Positions 12,001-24,744 of a DNA stretch of 64,000 nucleotides are shown one piece after another. The stretch is from Crotalaria pallida. Lineage: Eukaryota > Streptophyta > Magnoliopsida > Fabales > Fabaceae. Positions within the stretch are counted from its first letter, which is position 1, and each line of letters opens with the position of its first letter. Both the position numbers and the translations under genes were made by a program. The stretch lies in the NCBI GenBank assembly GCA_037953625.1, contig CM075649.1, forward strand, positions 108,353,290 to 108,417,289, given 5' to 3'. The notes beneath the pieces were generated by a model that had not been told where the DNA came from, ran no database searches, and saw nothing but the letters and a program-made list of their open reading frames with translations.

Positions 12001-13200
12001 AATTTTTCTTAAACAGAAACTCGAAAACACATGCCGATTCTTCCTAAATTCTTATTACAACTTCTACTATAATAAAATAACTAAAATTAAACAAAATAAA
12101 ATAGTTGCATCTGCTGTACAGCCCCAGAAAAGTTGCATCATTTCAATAATTTCAAGTAAAACAATCCAAAACAATCATACATAATTCCTACTTGTGCTAA
12201 AGACTTATAAATACAATTATTTCTAATAAAACATTACTTTTTCATACATTCTAAATTCTGGACAGCAACTTAATTTTTTTATAAAATCAAAGTAATTAAT
12301 AAAAATACTTATTTCTATTTGTTTCTACATTACATTTGCACATATACACAAGGTATCATTAACATTCTCAAAAATAATCATTTGGGGTCTTAAATAAATA
12401 AATTTTTCAGAATAAAGATCAATTTTCCAGAATTAAAATAAAACTTCCAAGATTAATCTTTTCCATATAAACATATAATATATTCCATAAACATACTAAA
12501 GCAATCATCAAATCAATTCGAAAAATTCAATAAATTTAATTTCTTTTTCTCTAAAATTCGACTAGCATATAGACAACTTAGAAAAATAATTTTTAATTCC
12601 TAAAGCATCTATATAATATAATTACATCATTTGGTATACTAAAAGAAAACAATATCATAGATTTAATCATTAACAAAATATAAAATAGATTTCTAAAAAA
12701 AAATTCATTTTTTCCAGCAACTAACATATACAAATATATCAACCACATACTCATATAATTAATCACAAATACATGTTCTTATAGGTTTATAACAACTACC
12801 ATTTTTCCTATTTTTAAACAATTAACTATAATTTAACTATACATCAATCAATCAAACAAATTACAAAAAAATAATTTTAAAATAATGCAATAGACCTCAC
12901 GGTCTATTCTTTTTATTTTTTTCCAGAAAATTTATTTTTTTGCTTATTATCCTAATTCATTGTTCTTATTAAACTTAAATCCTAACAAAAGAAAATCAAA
13001 TACAAACAAACAATAACAATTACATAAAAATTTCATAACATATAATTCCATATACTTCAAGAACATCAAAATTTTCCAGAATTTATTTTATTTCCAAAAA
13101 TCATTTTTAGTTCCTTTAAATCATTTTCATTTCATTTCTACTTTAAGGAAAATACTTATTTGTTCTCATTCTTTTTAGAGACTTAATTATAACTCAAATA

Positions 13201-16200
13201 TGTAACACTCCTTGTATATCATCTTACTTTATAAAAAAAAAGTAATAAATTTGTGATTACTTGGACTTGTTGTTGTTGGAAAAAGATCTGAAAATAAGAA
13301 TTTATCTCTTCCCTCGAAAATTTATTTTCACAAACACCTGATTGATGATAAAGGTTGACTACCCAAAATCAGAGTTTGCGGAAACATAGTAAAATCATCA
13401 TATTATACCCCCAAAATATATCAGGTGTAACAAGTCCATTAATACCAAGTAATTATATTTGTGAAACTGAATTCCTCTTATGATACCTCTTTCCAAAATA
13501 TGTATCATATAAATTCTATTAAAAATAGAAATGTTATAGAGCTGGTCACTGGTCCTTTGTCCAAACATCCTTCTGGTCGGATCCTCGATATCTGCACAAC
13601 GGGTTCCCAACCCACATTTTCTACTCTCTGCATGCACCTAAGGGATGTCTTCCCCTTACTGATTCTTGTGCAAGCTAGATGCACGATCAACACCTAATAA
13701 GGGCATGGGGGTTAGCTATACATATTCGCATAATCAAATGAGAATAAAACTAACATCCACAAGTTAACATGTAGCAAATCATGATGCATAATCATATGAG
13801 CACACCCGGTTAATCATAATAATTCTTTCAATGCAGGTGGCATGATGCAAGATTTCTTCCACAGCTGAGGCCTCTAACAAAGTCCATCTCGGACGTCCAT
13901 CCAATACACCGTTGTGTTTCCGGAACACTGACATTCGTTCCCAGAACGTAATACCAAACCATACTTGGATGATAAGCATTCACTCCCAGAGTGTGCATCA
14001 CGTTCCCAGAACGTGTAGCAAACCATACTTGGATAAATAAGCATCACTCCCAGAGTTTGCTTCACGTTCCCAGAACGCATACGTTCCCAGAACGTATAAA
14101 AACCAGGTCCTGGACACTGGCCACATATCTATAATGTGTCATCCAGTAGGTTGTTTATCAATGTGTTCCCAGAACACTAACATACGTTCCCAGAACGTAT
14201 ATAACCAGGTCCCAGACACTGGCCACATATCTATAATGTGTCATCAAGTAGGTTATAATTTGGTACTCCCGGAGTACCCTCCTCATATTCCCAGAATATG
14301 ATAAACGTTCCTACCAACCAAACTTCCAATCTATATGGATGCACAATCATCAAGGTTGGTTTTTATCTTTAGTCCGATTATTATATTAATGTGTTCCCAG
14401 AACACATTCATACGTTCCCAGAACGTATCGCAAACCATACTTGGAATGTAATTAAGCACCACTCCCAGAGTGTGCATCACGTTCCCAGAACGTCTCCAAG
14501 AAACCATGTCCCAGACAATGGCCACATTCCCGGAATGTGTCATCAAGTAGGTTGCATCAGTTTGGTACTCCTAGAGTACAGGGTCATGTTCCCATTAATT
14601 CCATTATTATGACTTAGAAGAACACAACTTCTGAATGATATCTTGAGGTATGGCTTTACTCATAAAATTCACCTTTGAATTTAAATTTAACATATGCTCA
14701 TAGACCTGGATTGAGAGAATATAATCATTGGTATTAACAACCCTTATTCAAAAACTTAACTTTTATTTTTAAGTTTCAGGTACTAACCGGTTACATCATC
14801 ACCTAACCGGTTAGAATTACAGACCTGATTATAAAACCACTGATTTTCCAAGAATCTTTTCTTAAATTCTCCACTCAATCCAATAACAAGGTCTTAGCAT
14901 AACAGAATACCTCAAGTTCAACACATAATATCATTCAAAAGATCTAAGTCATAATCTAATTTCATTTAGGCATAATTTCCTCTTGAAATTATGCTTTGAT
15001 ATTAAGGTATTAACTCATCACCTCCAATCTAAACCAAACAGTGCTCAAACACATAGTTTTAGATTGGTCTTTGTATGAAATTCTAGCTTAAACTTGAGTA
15101 CAAATGGTATGGATACTTAGCCAATTGCAGAAATTCATTTTCTTTGAAAATTTACAGTATCTAACCAGTTACAAATTTCGACTAACCGGTTAGATTAGGC
15201 AGAACATACACTGAAAAATGAGGTTTTGCATACCATTTTCTACCATACTCAAATCTAACCAATTTCATTCATAAATAGAGTTTACATACCTTAATACTAG
15301 TGTGTTCAACCACAAAAACATATCTATATTGCATGCATTCAATATGGATACTCAAATTGCACATAATTGCACATATTTCACAACTTAATGCATCAATTCA
15401 CATAATATCCAATTAAGTCATGAAATCAACATCAACATAGCTTGCATGCATCTAGATAACATTGCTCAAAACAACAACTGAGCTCAAATTGGCCTCCAAG
15501 CCATTTAACCATTTTAACTTATGCCCTTTGAGTCTCTTGGTGACTCATCCTATATTCTACCACGATTTATCCTCATTCTAGCAAATAGTAAGCTTCCCCC
15601 TTACCTCTAAGCTGTGCTTGATCCAAAACATTGCAGAGAGAAAGGCTCCAACACAAATTCCCATTGAATCCACTCCATGCTGATAGAGTTGGACAGGGTA
15701 CCAAAACCAGGGAATTTGACATGCAAAACCAAATTAAGAATTGGGGAAAATGGTCAAATTGAGTTCTCTGCAACATGCACTAGAGGTAGGAACAGATTTG
15801 AAATCAAAAGGGTTTGTGTGCTTACCAAAATCGAGCTTCAAAGTCAGCTCCAGAAACCAGAAGCTGAGGTTTGACAGCATCAACACCTCACTTGGCAAGC
15901 TTCGTTCTCAAACTCCAGGAACTCTCATCTCACAAACTTTATATCAATACAAAGCCCTTGATGTGAGCTTTGTAACCGTGTATCACTCATGTTCTAACTC
16001 TCAGAAATGAAGGAGAATCGCACCAGACGAATCAAAAACCCTAAAACAGAGCTTCAGCATTTCAGGAGCAAAAATGGGTTTCAATTCATCAACACAAGGC
16101 TATATATAGCAAAATCAGAGCTCCATGCATGTTGACACGTCTTTCCCCACCAAGAGAAGGATGAATTCGTGGCAATTTTCTGGGTTTTGGCTTGATTACT

Positions 16201-16530
16201 CATCAAACGCACTAATCCCAATTTCTGAGTTCATCGTGTAACCGGTTGCAAAGCCCCTCTAACCGGTTACATACTGGTAAAATTTAAAAATTAATAATTT
16301 AATTACTCTTTCTTCAAAAACCTTTTTAATATTGCAATTAGGTCCCAACCCAAGGACTAAATTACAATATTCACATTTTTGTACAAAATAACCATATAAA
16401 AATATATCTCATATTTTTATATAATAAAAACACATAATGTACAAAAACTAAAACCTTCAAAATCAATTATAAAATAATTGTTATAATTAATTTCTTGGTT
16501 ATTTGGGAGACGAAAATTAGGGGTGTTACA
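13201..16530 (-). mobile_element. Gypsy solo LTR, family Z (copy 1), TSD AAATA
   Basis: The 3,330-bp insertion has ends TGTAACACTCC...GGGGTGTTACA on the + strand. It is flanked by AAATA at 13196-13200 and 16531-16535, and the empty site exists in the sister LTR near 24505. A second copy is at 27795-31191 and a related fragment is at 55246-55811 in the opposite orientation. Minus orientation is inferred from that fragment and from the general order of features. It contains the palindrome cluster (13860-14580), TAACCGGTTA motifs (about 14785, 14805, 15180, 16240, 16260) and a gene-free remainder. Small ORFs at 15573-16010 are not conserved with copy 2. Confidence 0.85.
13860..14580. repeat. Cluster of covarying palindromes with CCA/CCG centre (family Z, copy 1)
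   Basis: About fifteen short palindromes share a 3-nt centre and differ in their arms. Examples are CACTC-CCA-GAGTG (13981-13993), CACGTTC-CCA-GAACGTG (13999-14015), TACGTTC-CCA-GAACGTA (14080-14096), GTGTTC-CCA-GAACAC (14163-14177), GGTACTC-CCG-GAGTACC (14262-14278), CATATTC-CCA-GAATATG (14284-14300), CACATTC-CCG-GAATGTG (14523-14539) and GTACTC-CTA-GAGTAC (14564-14578). Arm bases change in complementary pairs. Spacers include a longer CACAT...ATGTG hairpin (14121-14137). Function unknown. Confidence 0.9.
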
Positions 16531-16735
16531 AAATATACATGAAATAACAACAATTATCACACAATATACATACATACATACACGGTCCAGAAAAGAAAAG
16601 AAAATAAAAACCAAAAATAAAAATCCATTTTAAATCTTTTATTCATTTCTATTCTCTTTTATTATATTAAACAACAACACAATACACATATTAAAATACA
16701 CAATCAATCCTCAATTTTTCTAATATGTCACACGG

Positions 16736-16737
<2 letters not shown>

Positions 16738-16776
<39 letters not shown>
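16738..16776. repeat. (AT)n microsatellite in the 3' LTR
   Basis: A pure AT dinucleotide run. The same site in the other LTR (about 24712-24738) is shorter, so its length has changed since insertion. Confidence 0.95.
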
Positions 16777-16782
<6 letters not shown>

Positions 16783-18495
16783 TTATTATTTCCATTGTTA
16801 TTTACTTATTCTTTTTCATTCCTTAAAACAAAGAACAAAACAATTAAAAGATAAAGAACAAAAACTTATTTAATCAGACCAAATTCTTTATAATTCATAT
16901 GGTCTTAGAAATAAAATAAACCCAGAAAATAAATTAATCAAACCCATCAAAACATTTAGCCATCTTAAGAATTAAAGAAAAGGGGAGATAAATCCCTTTA
17001 AACACCCTTTTTGTGTCCCTTTTCTCATTCTTAATTCATATGACTTAAGAACAATTTCATATATTCAAAAATAACTTTAAAATGAAAAGGAAAATTTAGG
17101 ACTTGACCATAGAAGAAATTTAGAAGATTTAAACAAGATATAAACAAAACAACTTAAAAATAACTTAAATAAATAAGTGATTTTGGGTTACCTCTACTCT
17201 TTAAGCTTTTTAGCAAACTTCAAGCAACCAAGCTAATCCTCCCTCCTTCCTAGCCAATTCGTCCCTCTCTCCCTCTATTCTTTCTTAGAATTTTTTTTTC
17301 TCTTGTAAAACTACGAAAGATTGTGTGTGAAAAATGTGGGAACTAAGGCTATCTATTTATAGGTGTTGAGGATGCATTTCCCCTCCATTTTTCAGAGCAA
17401 TATTCGGCCCCCCTTCATCAAGTCTTAGTCAAAAATTTTCAAACACTACTTGGAACATGAACTAACATTAAATGGGATTTTGTTGATTCCTAAAGCATTT
17501 TAATTCATGGTTTATTCTCACAAACTTCAGAACTATTCTTCCCCTCTTTCTACTAATTTTTGGACGGTTTATATATATTAAAATAGGAGAGAAAATTTTT
17601 CATTGGTTCATTGTGGAGGTGCCTACATAATTATCCAATCATATCAACTATCAAAATTTGATTTTCTACCTACTGTACAAAAAATTTCGCAAATAGTAAA
17701 ATAAAAATTTTATTTTTAAATTTCAAGATACTACATTTTAATACGATCGTTTTCATATAAAGTTTATAATTTTTGGACTTACGGTTTGAAAGTTATGAAT
17801 TTTTGAAGTCCTAAGATCATTTCCTTCAAAAATACACTTTCTAAGTTTTCAAATAATTTAAAAATAATAAAAATACGAAAATACACTTAATTTGAATAAT
17901 AGTACATTATACAACTTCAGAAATGTATTTTCATTTTCAAAATAAAATATTCTTTAGTCAAAAGGTTATTTAATGCATTAAAATCATACATTGTTTCTTA
18001 AAACTCAAAAATTCGTTTAGTAATTGTATCATTGATAAAATTTCGAAAACTCTAAAATAAAAATCAAAGCTTTACATTTTCATAATCTAGATTTCGATAC
18101 GATCATTTTGATATATCGTTTGTAATTTTTCGACGTACAGTTTAAAAGATATGCATTTTTGAAGTTAAAAGCACTATAACTTGAACATTCACATTTTTGT
18201 CCAAACATTAATAAAAATCAGTCCAAAAATTATTTTTCTAAGATAAAAAATATACTTACTAATTATTTCTATCCCAAAAATAATTTTCTCTTTTATTAAT
18301 TAGAAATTTATAATTATATGCATATATATATATGTATTAACGCTACATATATATATATATAATTATATACCCAAAACCAACTTTTTACTAACAAATTTCA
18401 TTAAATTATCCTTAAAATAAATACTACTAAATAAAATAAAGCAAAAATACAATTATTATAATTTAATTAAATTGGGTAAAATTGCGGGTCTCACA

Positions 18496-18508
18496 ATCCC
18501 CCAACTTA
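18496..18508 (-). other. Polypurine tract of the gag-only element
   Basis: On the minus strand, TAAGTTGGGGGAT lies directly before the 3' LTR start TGTGAGACC. Its position next to the LTR and its purine content support this role. Confidence 0.75.
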
Positions 18509-18723
18509 GAGATTTCTCGTCCCCGAGAAATACTATGCTATTGAAAATAAGGCATAACTTTTTATGAAAATAACTGCATCCATGCATTGAATCTTTAAAA
18601 ATTCCAACTTAAAATGAAGGAAAACTCCTTCAAAACAAGTCAAGTAACAAACAATCAAAAGACTAGACAAGACGAGTGGATAAACCCACTTCGTTCAGAC
18701 AACATTTAATACAAACATCAATC

Positions 18724-19926
18724 CTAAGAACGACTAGTAGCATTAGCATCCTTATTCCCAACCATAGCGAACACTCTTCCATTTCCTTTTGGTCTATCAG
18801 AACCCATTTCACGTTTTGGTTCCCAACAGTTCTTCGCAGTGTGTCCTGGTTTGTAGCAGTTAAAGCAGTTGGGATTTTCATAAGGATAGTTGGGTCCATA
18901 ATGATTCTTGTTGCACTTGTTGTAAAATGGAGGTGTAGTAATTTGTCCTCCGTCAGCATCTCCATTGTTACCACTAGCATTCCCATTATTCCCTCGGTTC
19001 CCACCATTGTTTTGATTATTTCGGTTGTTGTTACGATCATTCCAATGATTTCCACCACTACGATTGTTACTTCCAGCCGAATTGTTGCCTCCAAATCTGT
19101 TGTCTCTTTGTCCACTTCCCTGTCCATAAGGACCTTGATGTCTTGCTCCACTGTTCGGGTTTCCATGTCCTGAAGAGTGTCTCATCGGACCACCACTTGA
19201 AACTTGTATAGCTAGCTTTCCAGTAGAGTTCCTTGATTTCAGGTCGCTTTCCACAATACTTCCTTTGTTTACCAGAGTTGTGAACACCGCAATCTCCATA
19301 GGAGCTAAAGCTTGCTTAATTTCCGGCTTCAGTCCATCCAAAAAATTTGCGCACTTAGATCTCTCATTCGAAGCTTCTCCATAGTAAGGCATAAACTTTG
19401 CTAGACTCTCAAATTTTGCAGCATACTCCCCCACAGTCATATTACCTTGTTCCAATCGCAGAAACTCTAACTCCTTAGCTGTCTTCAGATGCTCTGGAAA
19501 GTATTTTACCAATAGTCTGTCCTTGAACTGATTCCAAGTCAGTGCTCCAAGTTCTCCTCCTAAGGCTTGTTTCTCATTGCGCCACCAGTCGGCCGCTTCT
19601 CCTACCATCATGTATCCAGCATAGGCGATCTTTTGCTCGTCGGTGCACTGCACCATTCCTCCAAAAATCCTTTCCAAACTTGCTACCCATACTTCCGCTT
19701 CTTCCGATGCGAAACCCCCAGCGAATTCCTTTTGATTCCTACGACAAAATTCGTCGAGTCCTCTGATTCCTTGCCCACCAGCATTCGCATTCTGATTTTG
19801 TTGAAGTTGTTGAAGCATAAGGTTCATGTTATCCCTTACTCCTGCCAAAACTGCAGCTGTCTGAGCCATCATAGCAGCTTGTTGTTGAGCGTTCATCGGT
19901 TCCTCATTTGCTTGTCGACGTGCCAT
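18724..19926 (-). CDS. gag: Gag polyprotein of a Ty3/gypsy (Tekay-like) retrotransposon
   Basis: This gag ORF encodes a 400-aa capsid/nucleocapsid protein that would package element RNA into virus-like particles in the cytoplasm. I chose the ATG at 19926; six further in-frame codons upstream begin only with GTG. A Gln/Met-rich N-terminus (residues 10-55) precedes a retrotransposon gag domain (about 66-210) with the EAEVWVASLERIF and ADWWRNEK segments typical of plant gypsy Gag. An Asn/Gly-rich linker (about 245-330) follows. The CCHC zinc knuckle is CFNCYKPGHTAKNC (C354, C357, H362, C367), with a degenerate Cys/His stretch before it. The frame is intact and ends with TAG 216 bp before the PPT, so no pol follows by fusion or frameshift. 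It lies 177 bp downstream of the PBS. An intact gag with near-identical LTRs suggests mobilisation with pol supplied in trans. Confidence 0.93.
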   Translation of the reverse strand: MARRQANEEPMNAQQQAAMMAQTAAVLAGVRDNMNLMLQQLQQNQNANAGGQGIRGLDEFCRRNQKEFAGGFASEEAEVWVASLERIFGGMVQCTDEQKIAYAGYMMVGEAADWWRNEKQALGGELGALTWNQFKDRLLVKYFPEHLKTAKELEFLRLEQGNMTVGEYAAKFESLAKFMPYYGEASNERSKCANFLDGLKPEIKQALAPMEIAVFTTLVNKGSIVESDLKSRNSTGKLAIQVSSGGPMRHSSGHGNPNSGARHQGPYGQGSGQRDNRFGGNNSAGSNNRSGGNHWNDRNNNRNNQNNGGNRGNNGNASGNNGDADGGQITTPPFYNKCNKNHYGPNYPYENPNCFNCYKPGHTAKNCWEPKREMGSDRPKGNGRVFAMVGNKDANATSRS

Positions 19927-19970
19927 TGCGATTCTTCTACACACGTGAAGTTTTAAGTCTTAGACTAAGC

Positions 19971-20098
19971 AGAGGGTCATACAAGAAAAGCATATAAGGC
20001 TATGCTTTAAGCCACAAAGGACATTCATCCTACATACTAACAAACAGAGTCACACAAAGGAAGCTTGTAAGACTATGCTTAAGGCCACTAAGGACAAC
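19971..20098 (-). repeat. Imperfect duplication in the gag leader
   Basis: Two diverged copies of about 55 bp lie at about 19971-20030 and 20045-20098. On + they read CAGAGGGTCATACAAG and CAGAGTCACACAAAGG, continuing through GGCTATGCTTTAAGCCAC and GACTATGCTTAAGGCCAC. They lie between PBS and gag, where packaging signals usually sit. Confidence 0.7.
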
Positions 20099-20102
20099 CA
20101 TC

Positions 20103-20114
20103 GCTCTGATACCA
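20103..20114 (-). other. Primer-binding site, tRNA-iMet type (TGGTATCAGAGC)
   Basis: On the minus strand TGGTATCAGAGC starts 5 nt after the end of the 5' LTR. It is complementary to the 3' end of plant initiator tRNA-Met and fixes the element orientation as minus. Confidence 0.93.
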
Positions 20115-20119
20115 CCAAA

Positions 20120-23100
20120 TGTAACACCCCGATTTGGAAATAGAATTTTCACTAAAAATTTGCGCCATTTTTTTTTTAAACATTACCAAACCATTTCATT
20201 TTAATTCTTTTACAAAAAGGTTTTCATAAAACAATTTGATTCATTTGGTTTTAAATATTTGGTTCATAAACTCGCAATATAAAATTCTTTTCCAAAAAGA
20301 GATGTCACTTACACCTTTCCAAAAAGCTCATTTTCGTGATGCCAAAATTATTCGATGGTTAATTTGCGGAAAACATTTCATTTTAATTATTTAAATTAAC
20401 TTCATACATAATAAAAAAGAACTTCTTTTATTCCATTTAAAATAATCCATAGTACAACTGGGGTTACATTCGGGACAGATTAATCATGTCCTAATCACCT
20501 TAAGATAGGATACAAAGCAAAGACTATCCTATCTTATACTATAAGTCTTCATTGCTATATCCTATCACAAATGTCTAGAAGATTCCTCGATTGCTGCTTC
20601 TGCTTCCTCCTTGTGTGCATCATCCCATGATCCTCTTCATGTCTTAAGCTACCACTCCTTGATCTGCCATCTGTGGACATCGTTCCCCAATGTCCACAGG
20701 AAAGGGAAATAGAGAGAGTAAGCACTTCCGAACGATATTATCGTCGACGGCGTGGGCTTACCATAGGGGAATATTAAGACCACACAAACATGTACATCAT
20801 TATTACCATTACCATATTGCATATGTTACCATAAAATCTTTTCCCAAGAAGGTTATACTTCTTAAAACCATAGCCGTTAAATTATCTTTAGTCTCTAAGT
20901 TTCATACCATCGGTAAATAAAAAAAAAGGGTACCATCACCGAGGTTCAAGGTATGGATATCACACACGTTACATCTCCTCCACAAGTCCAACCATGTCCT
21001 AGTTCGGAAAGCAGATGGGACGCACAGGAACCCTAGCCACACTGGCATCGAAGTCGGTAAACGAAAAAGGCTATACCATCGCCAGTGGTCAGTAAGATAT
21101 AAAAATTCATGTGACCAACACTGGCGGTCAACAAGATTCATTTCATAAAAGTTTCCAAAAACCCAACCCTTACCGAACTTCTAGCCCCGTTCAGGTTCCC
21201 TCTCACCATCTATGATTTGCTCAAGGGGGCGACAGTACTATCTTCAGTTGGCCTGCAGTCCTCGCTACGACGAAAGCCCAGACTCCTGCGTGAACCTTGT
21301 CATTGTCGTCCCGTCCCGCCTAAAGAAGTACTCGAGGCTTCTTGACGTTTCACCGTCCTTGCCCTCCCCTATTGCAATCATCACTTGAAGAACTCCTATC
21401 TCCAAGCATACCTGAGTATCCGTAGATAAACAGGGTGTCTTTCCTCTCCACTACTTCACTCTCAACGCAAGGTTTAAAATAAAGGGTTCCTATGTCTTTT
21501 AAGTTATCGGAGAGTTTTTACAAAGTTTAACATTCCTAGTTGTGGTCGACCCATTCTAAACCTTGCTTCTAACGGGCCTCGACCTCTAAGGGATTAGCTT
21601 CTCATGGACACTTCCAGGTCACAGGGAATTCAGCACTTAAAGATCAAGCATGTCATCATGACAATGCGATCCGGGGGTGGTATTATAACTTTCATAAACC
21701 TCTGTAAAGGTTCCACATTAATTCCTTAACCATAAAACCTTTAATCAATTCCCAAAAATTATCCACCATGACATCTTATGAATCAATTATTTTCCAATAA
21801 TAAGTTGATATATCATATTCGCCAGACATGTTATAATTTAATATTATGATAGATCCAACATCATAATAAAACAAGATATACAACACATACAATTATATCC
21901 GAGGGATCGTGTTTTCGTATGAACGACGGGACATACACACACAATTGTCGTTCTACTACTCACTCGATAGATCCCTAGTTCCGACCTTTGAGATGATACG
22001 AAACGTCCTAATATTACACTACATGCCACTATGTCTTAAGAAGGCTTCTCTCTCACCTTGAGTTGAAGCTACAAAATTAGTGTCCTCTTGCTTTGAAGTC
22101 ACGTCACCCCAAATCCGAACGAAAGCCTTTACCAAATAATATTTACAAAATAATTTCATAAATAACTACTCAATTACAATTAAGCAAACCACAAGCCACA
22201 TATCCTTAACAACAATTTCCTTTATCACTTTTAGAAATCAAGAAGACTTTGAACCAAAACTTCCAACACTTAAAACAAATCATACTTTACAGAATCAAAA
22301 CCTTTAAAACGTCAATGGAAATTTTTTTAGAACTAATTATTAAATCAAAAGAGATTATTTCACACTTTTCATTAACTCTGAAAATCAATAACAACTACCG
22401 TTCAAGGATTAACATAAAACAAACAACTTAAACTTGATGCAACCTTTTTAATCATTTGGACAGCCCAGAAACACCTTCTTTAAAAATCCAATTTAACATT
22501 TACCAAAAACACCTAACACATCAACAATCCTTCTAACATATAACTTTAAAAACATAATCATAACACCTTGAAAATAAATCTAAATTTTTCTTTTACTAAT
22601 AATCTTACTTCTCAGCATCTTATAACAAGTTCAGACTATTCATACAGCATGACTTTAAGGTATTTTTCTTTTGATGCAAATCTTAATCAGATCAAGCAGT
22701 AAACAAGTTTTGCAAAAATCATGTTATAAGCATATTTAATTAAATAAGAAAGTAAACTCGAGCATTCAAAATCCAAAATACTTTCTCTATCATTAATTAG
22801 ATTAAGTTACGGACCAAAATCAGATTACAGAAGATTCACTCTCAAACATCAGTACCTTCACATAATTATTTTTACACAATAACCTTTGCAGATATTCACA
22901 CCAACTTAACAGTAATTAACCAAATATAACCTTTGAAAACATTAATTTCTCAAAGTCTTTGAAGTTTTGGAACCATGTAAATACTTAGAAAATAAATCAT
23001 TTCTAAAATAAAACTAACAAAACTTTAAAATTAAATATCAAATCAATATTTCTTTTCAAGAACCTCCCTAAATCATTTTTCACATTTCCATGCAAATACA

Positions 23101-24707
23101 AACACATTTCATTCAAACACATATACAACCTTACTTATAATTATTATAAAATTACTTTTTTTAAAAAAAATCACTTTTAATCCTAAACATTTATACTTCA
23201 AGATTAACATGAATTTCACATATCTAATCATTCAAGAACAAGTCACAACATGAATACTGTACATTTCACACTTTTGGACAGCATGCATACATAAACTTAA
23301 AAATTCAATTTTTCTTAAACAGAAACTCGAAAACACATGCCGATTCTTCCTAAATTCTTATTACAACTTCTACTATAATAAAATAACCAAAATTAAACAA
23401 AATAAAATAGTTGCATCTGTTGTACAGCCCCGGAAAAGTTGCATCATTTCAATAATTTCAAGTAAAACAATCCAAAACAATCATACATAATTCCTACTTG
23501 TGCTAAAGACTTATAAATACAATTATTTCTAATAAAACATTACTTTTTCATACATTCTAAATTCTGGACAGCAACTTAATTTTTTTATAAAATCAAAGTA
23601 ATTAATCAAAAACACTTATTTCTATTTGTTTCTACATTACATTTGCACATATACACAAGGTATCATTAACATTCTCAAAAATAATCATTTGGGGTCTTAA
23701 ATAAATAAATTTTTCAGAATAAAGATCAATTTTCCATAATTAAAATAAAACTTCCAAGATTAATCTTTTCCATATAAACATATAATATATTCCATAAACA
23801 TACTAAAGCAATCATCAAATCAATTAGAAAAATTCAATAAATTTAATTTCTTTTTCTCTAAAATTCGACTAGCATATAGACAACTTAGAAAAATAATTTT
23901 TAATTCCTAAAGCATCTATATAATATAATTACATCATTTGGTATACTAAAAGAAAACAATATCATAGATTTAATCATTAACAAAATATAAAATAGATTTC
24001 TAAAAAAATTTCATTTTTTTCCAGCAACTAACATATACAAATATATCAACCACATACTCATATAATTAATCACAAATACATGTTCTTATAGGTTTATAAC
24101 AACTAACATTTTTCCTATTTTTAAACAATTAACTATAATTTAACTATACATCAATCAATCAAACAAATTACAAAAAAATAATTTTAAAATAATGCAATAG
24201 ACCTGACGGTCTATTCTTTTTATTTTTTTCCAGAAAATTTATTTTTTTGCTTATTATCCTAATTCATTGTTCTTATTAAACTTAAATCCTAACAAAAGAA
24301 AATCAAATACAAACAAACAATAACAATTACATAAAAATTTCATAACATATAATTCCATATACTTCAAGAACATCAAAATTTTCCAGAATTTATTTTATTT
24401 CCAAAAATCATTTTTAGTTCCTTTAAATCATTTTCATTTCATTTCTACTTTAAGGAAAATACTTATTTGTTCTCATTCTTTTTAGAGACTTAATTATAAC
24501 TCAAATATACATGAAATAACAACAATTATCACACAATATACATACATACATACACGGTCCAGAAAAGAAAAGAAAATAAAAACCAAAAATAAAAATCCAT
24601 TTTAAATCTTTTATTCATTTTTATTCTCTTTTATTATATTAAACAACAACACAATACACATATTAAAATACACAATCAATCCTCAATTTTTCTAATATGT
24701 CACACGG

Positions 24708-24744
<37 letters not shown>

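Larger units (their letters stand above)
7670..18495 (-). mobile_element. 3' LTR of the gag-only element, with two nested insertions
   Basis: Apart from two insertions (7946-9073 and 13201-16530) this is colinear with 20120-26450. The short reading frames around 9377-9830 recur in the other LTR at 20690-21141 with different lengths, because small indels break them, so they are not conserved coding. The stretch 10.8-13.2 kb and 16.5-18.5 kb is very AT-rich with no gene. Confidence 0.9.

Noticed and set aside
13900..14580. Heat-shock elements (TTC/GAA repeats)
   Set aside because: Spacing is TTC-NNN-GAA rather than the TTC-NN-GAA of heat-shock elements, and many units lack TTC/GAA altogether while keeping the palindrome.
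18663..19173. Overlapping ORFs of about 165 codons on both strands over the gag linker
   Set aside because: Shadows of the Asn/Gly-rich gag segment. The gag frame has domain content and these do not.
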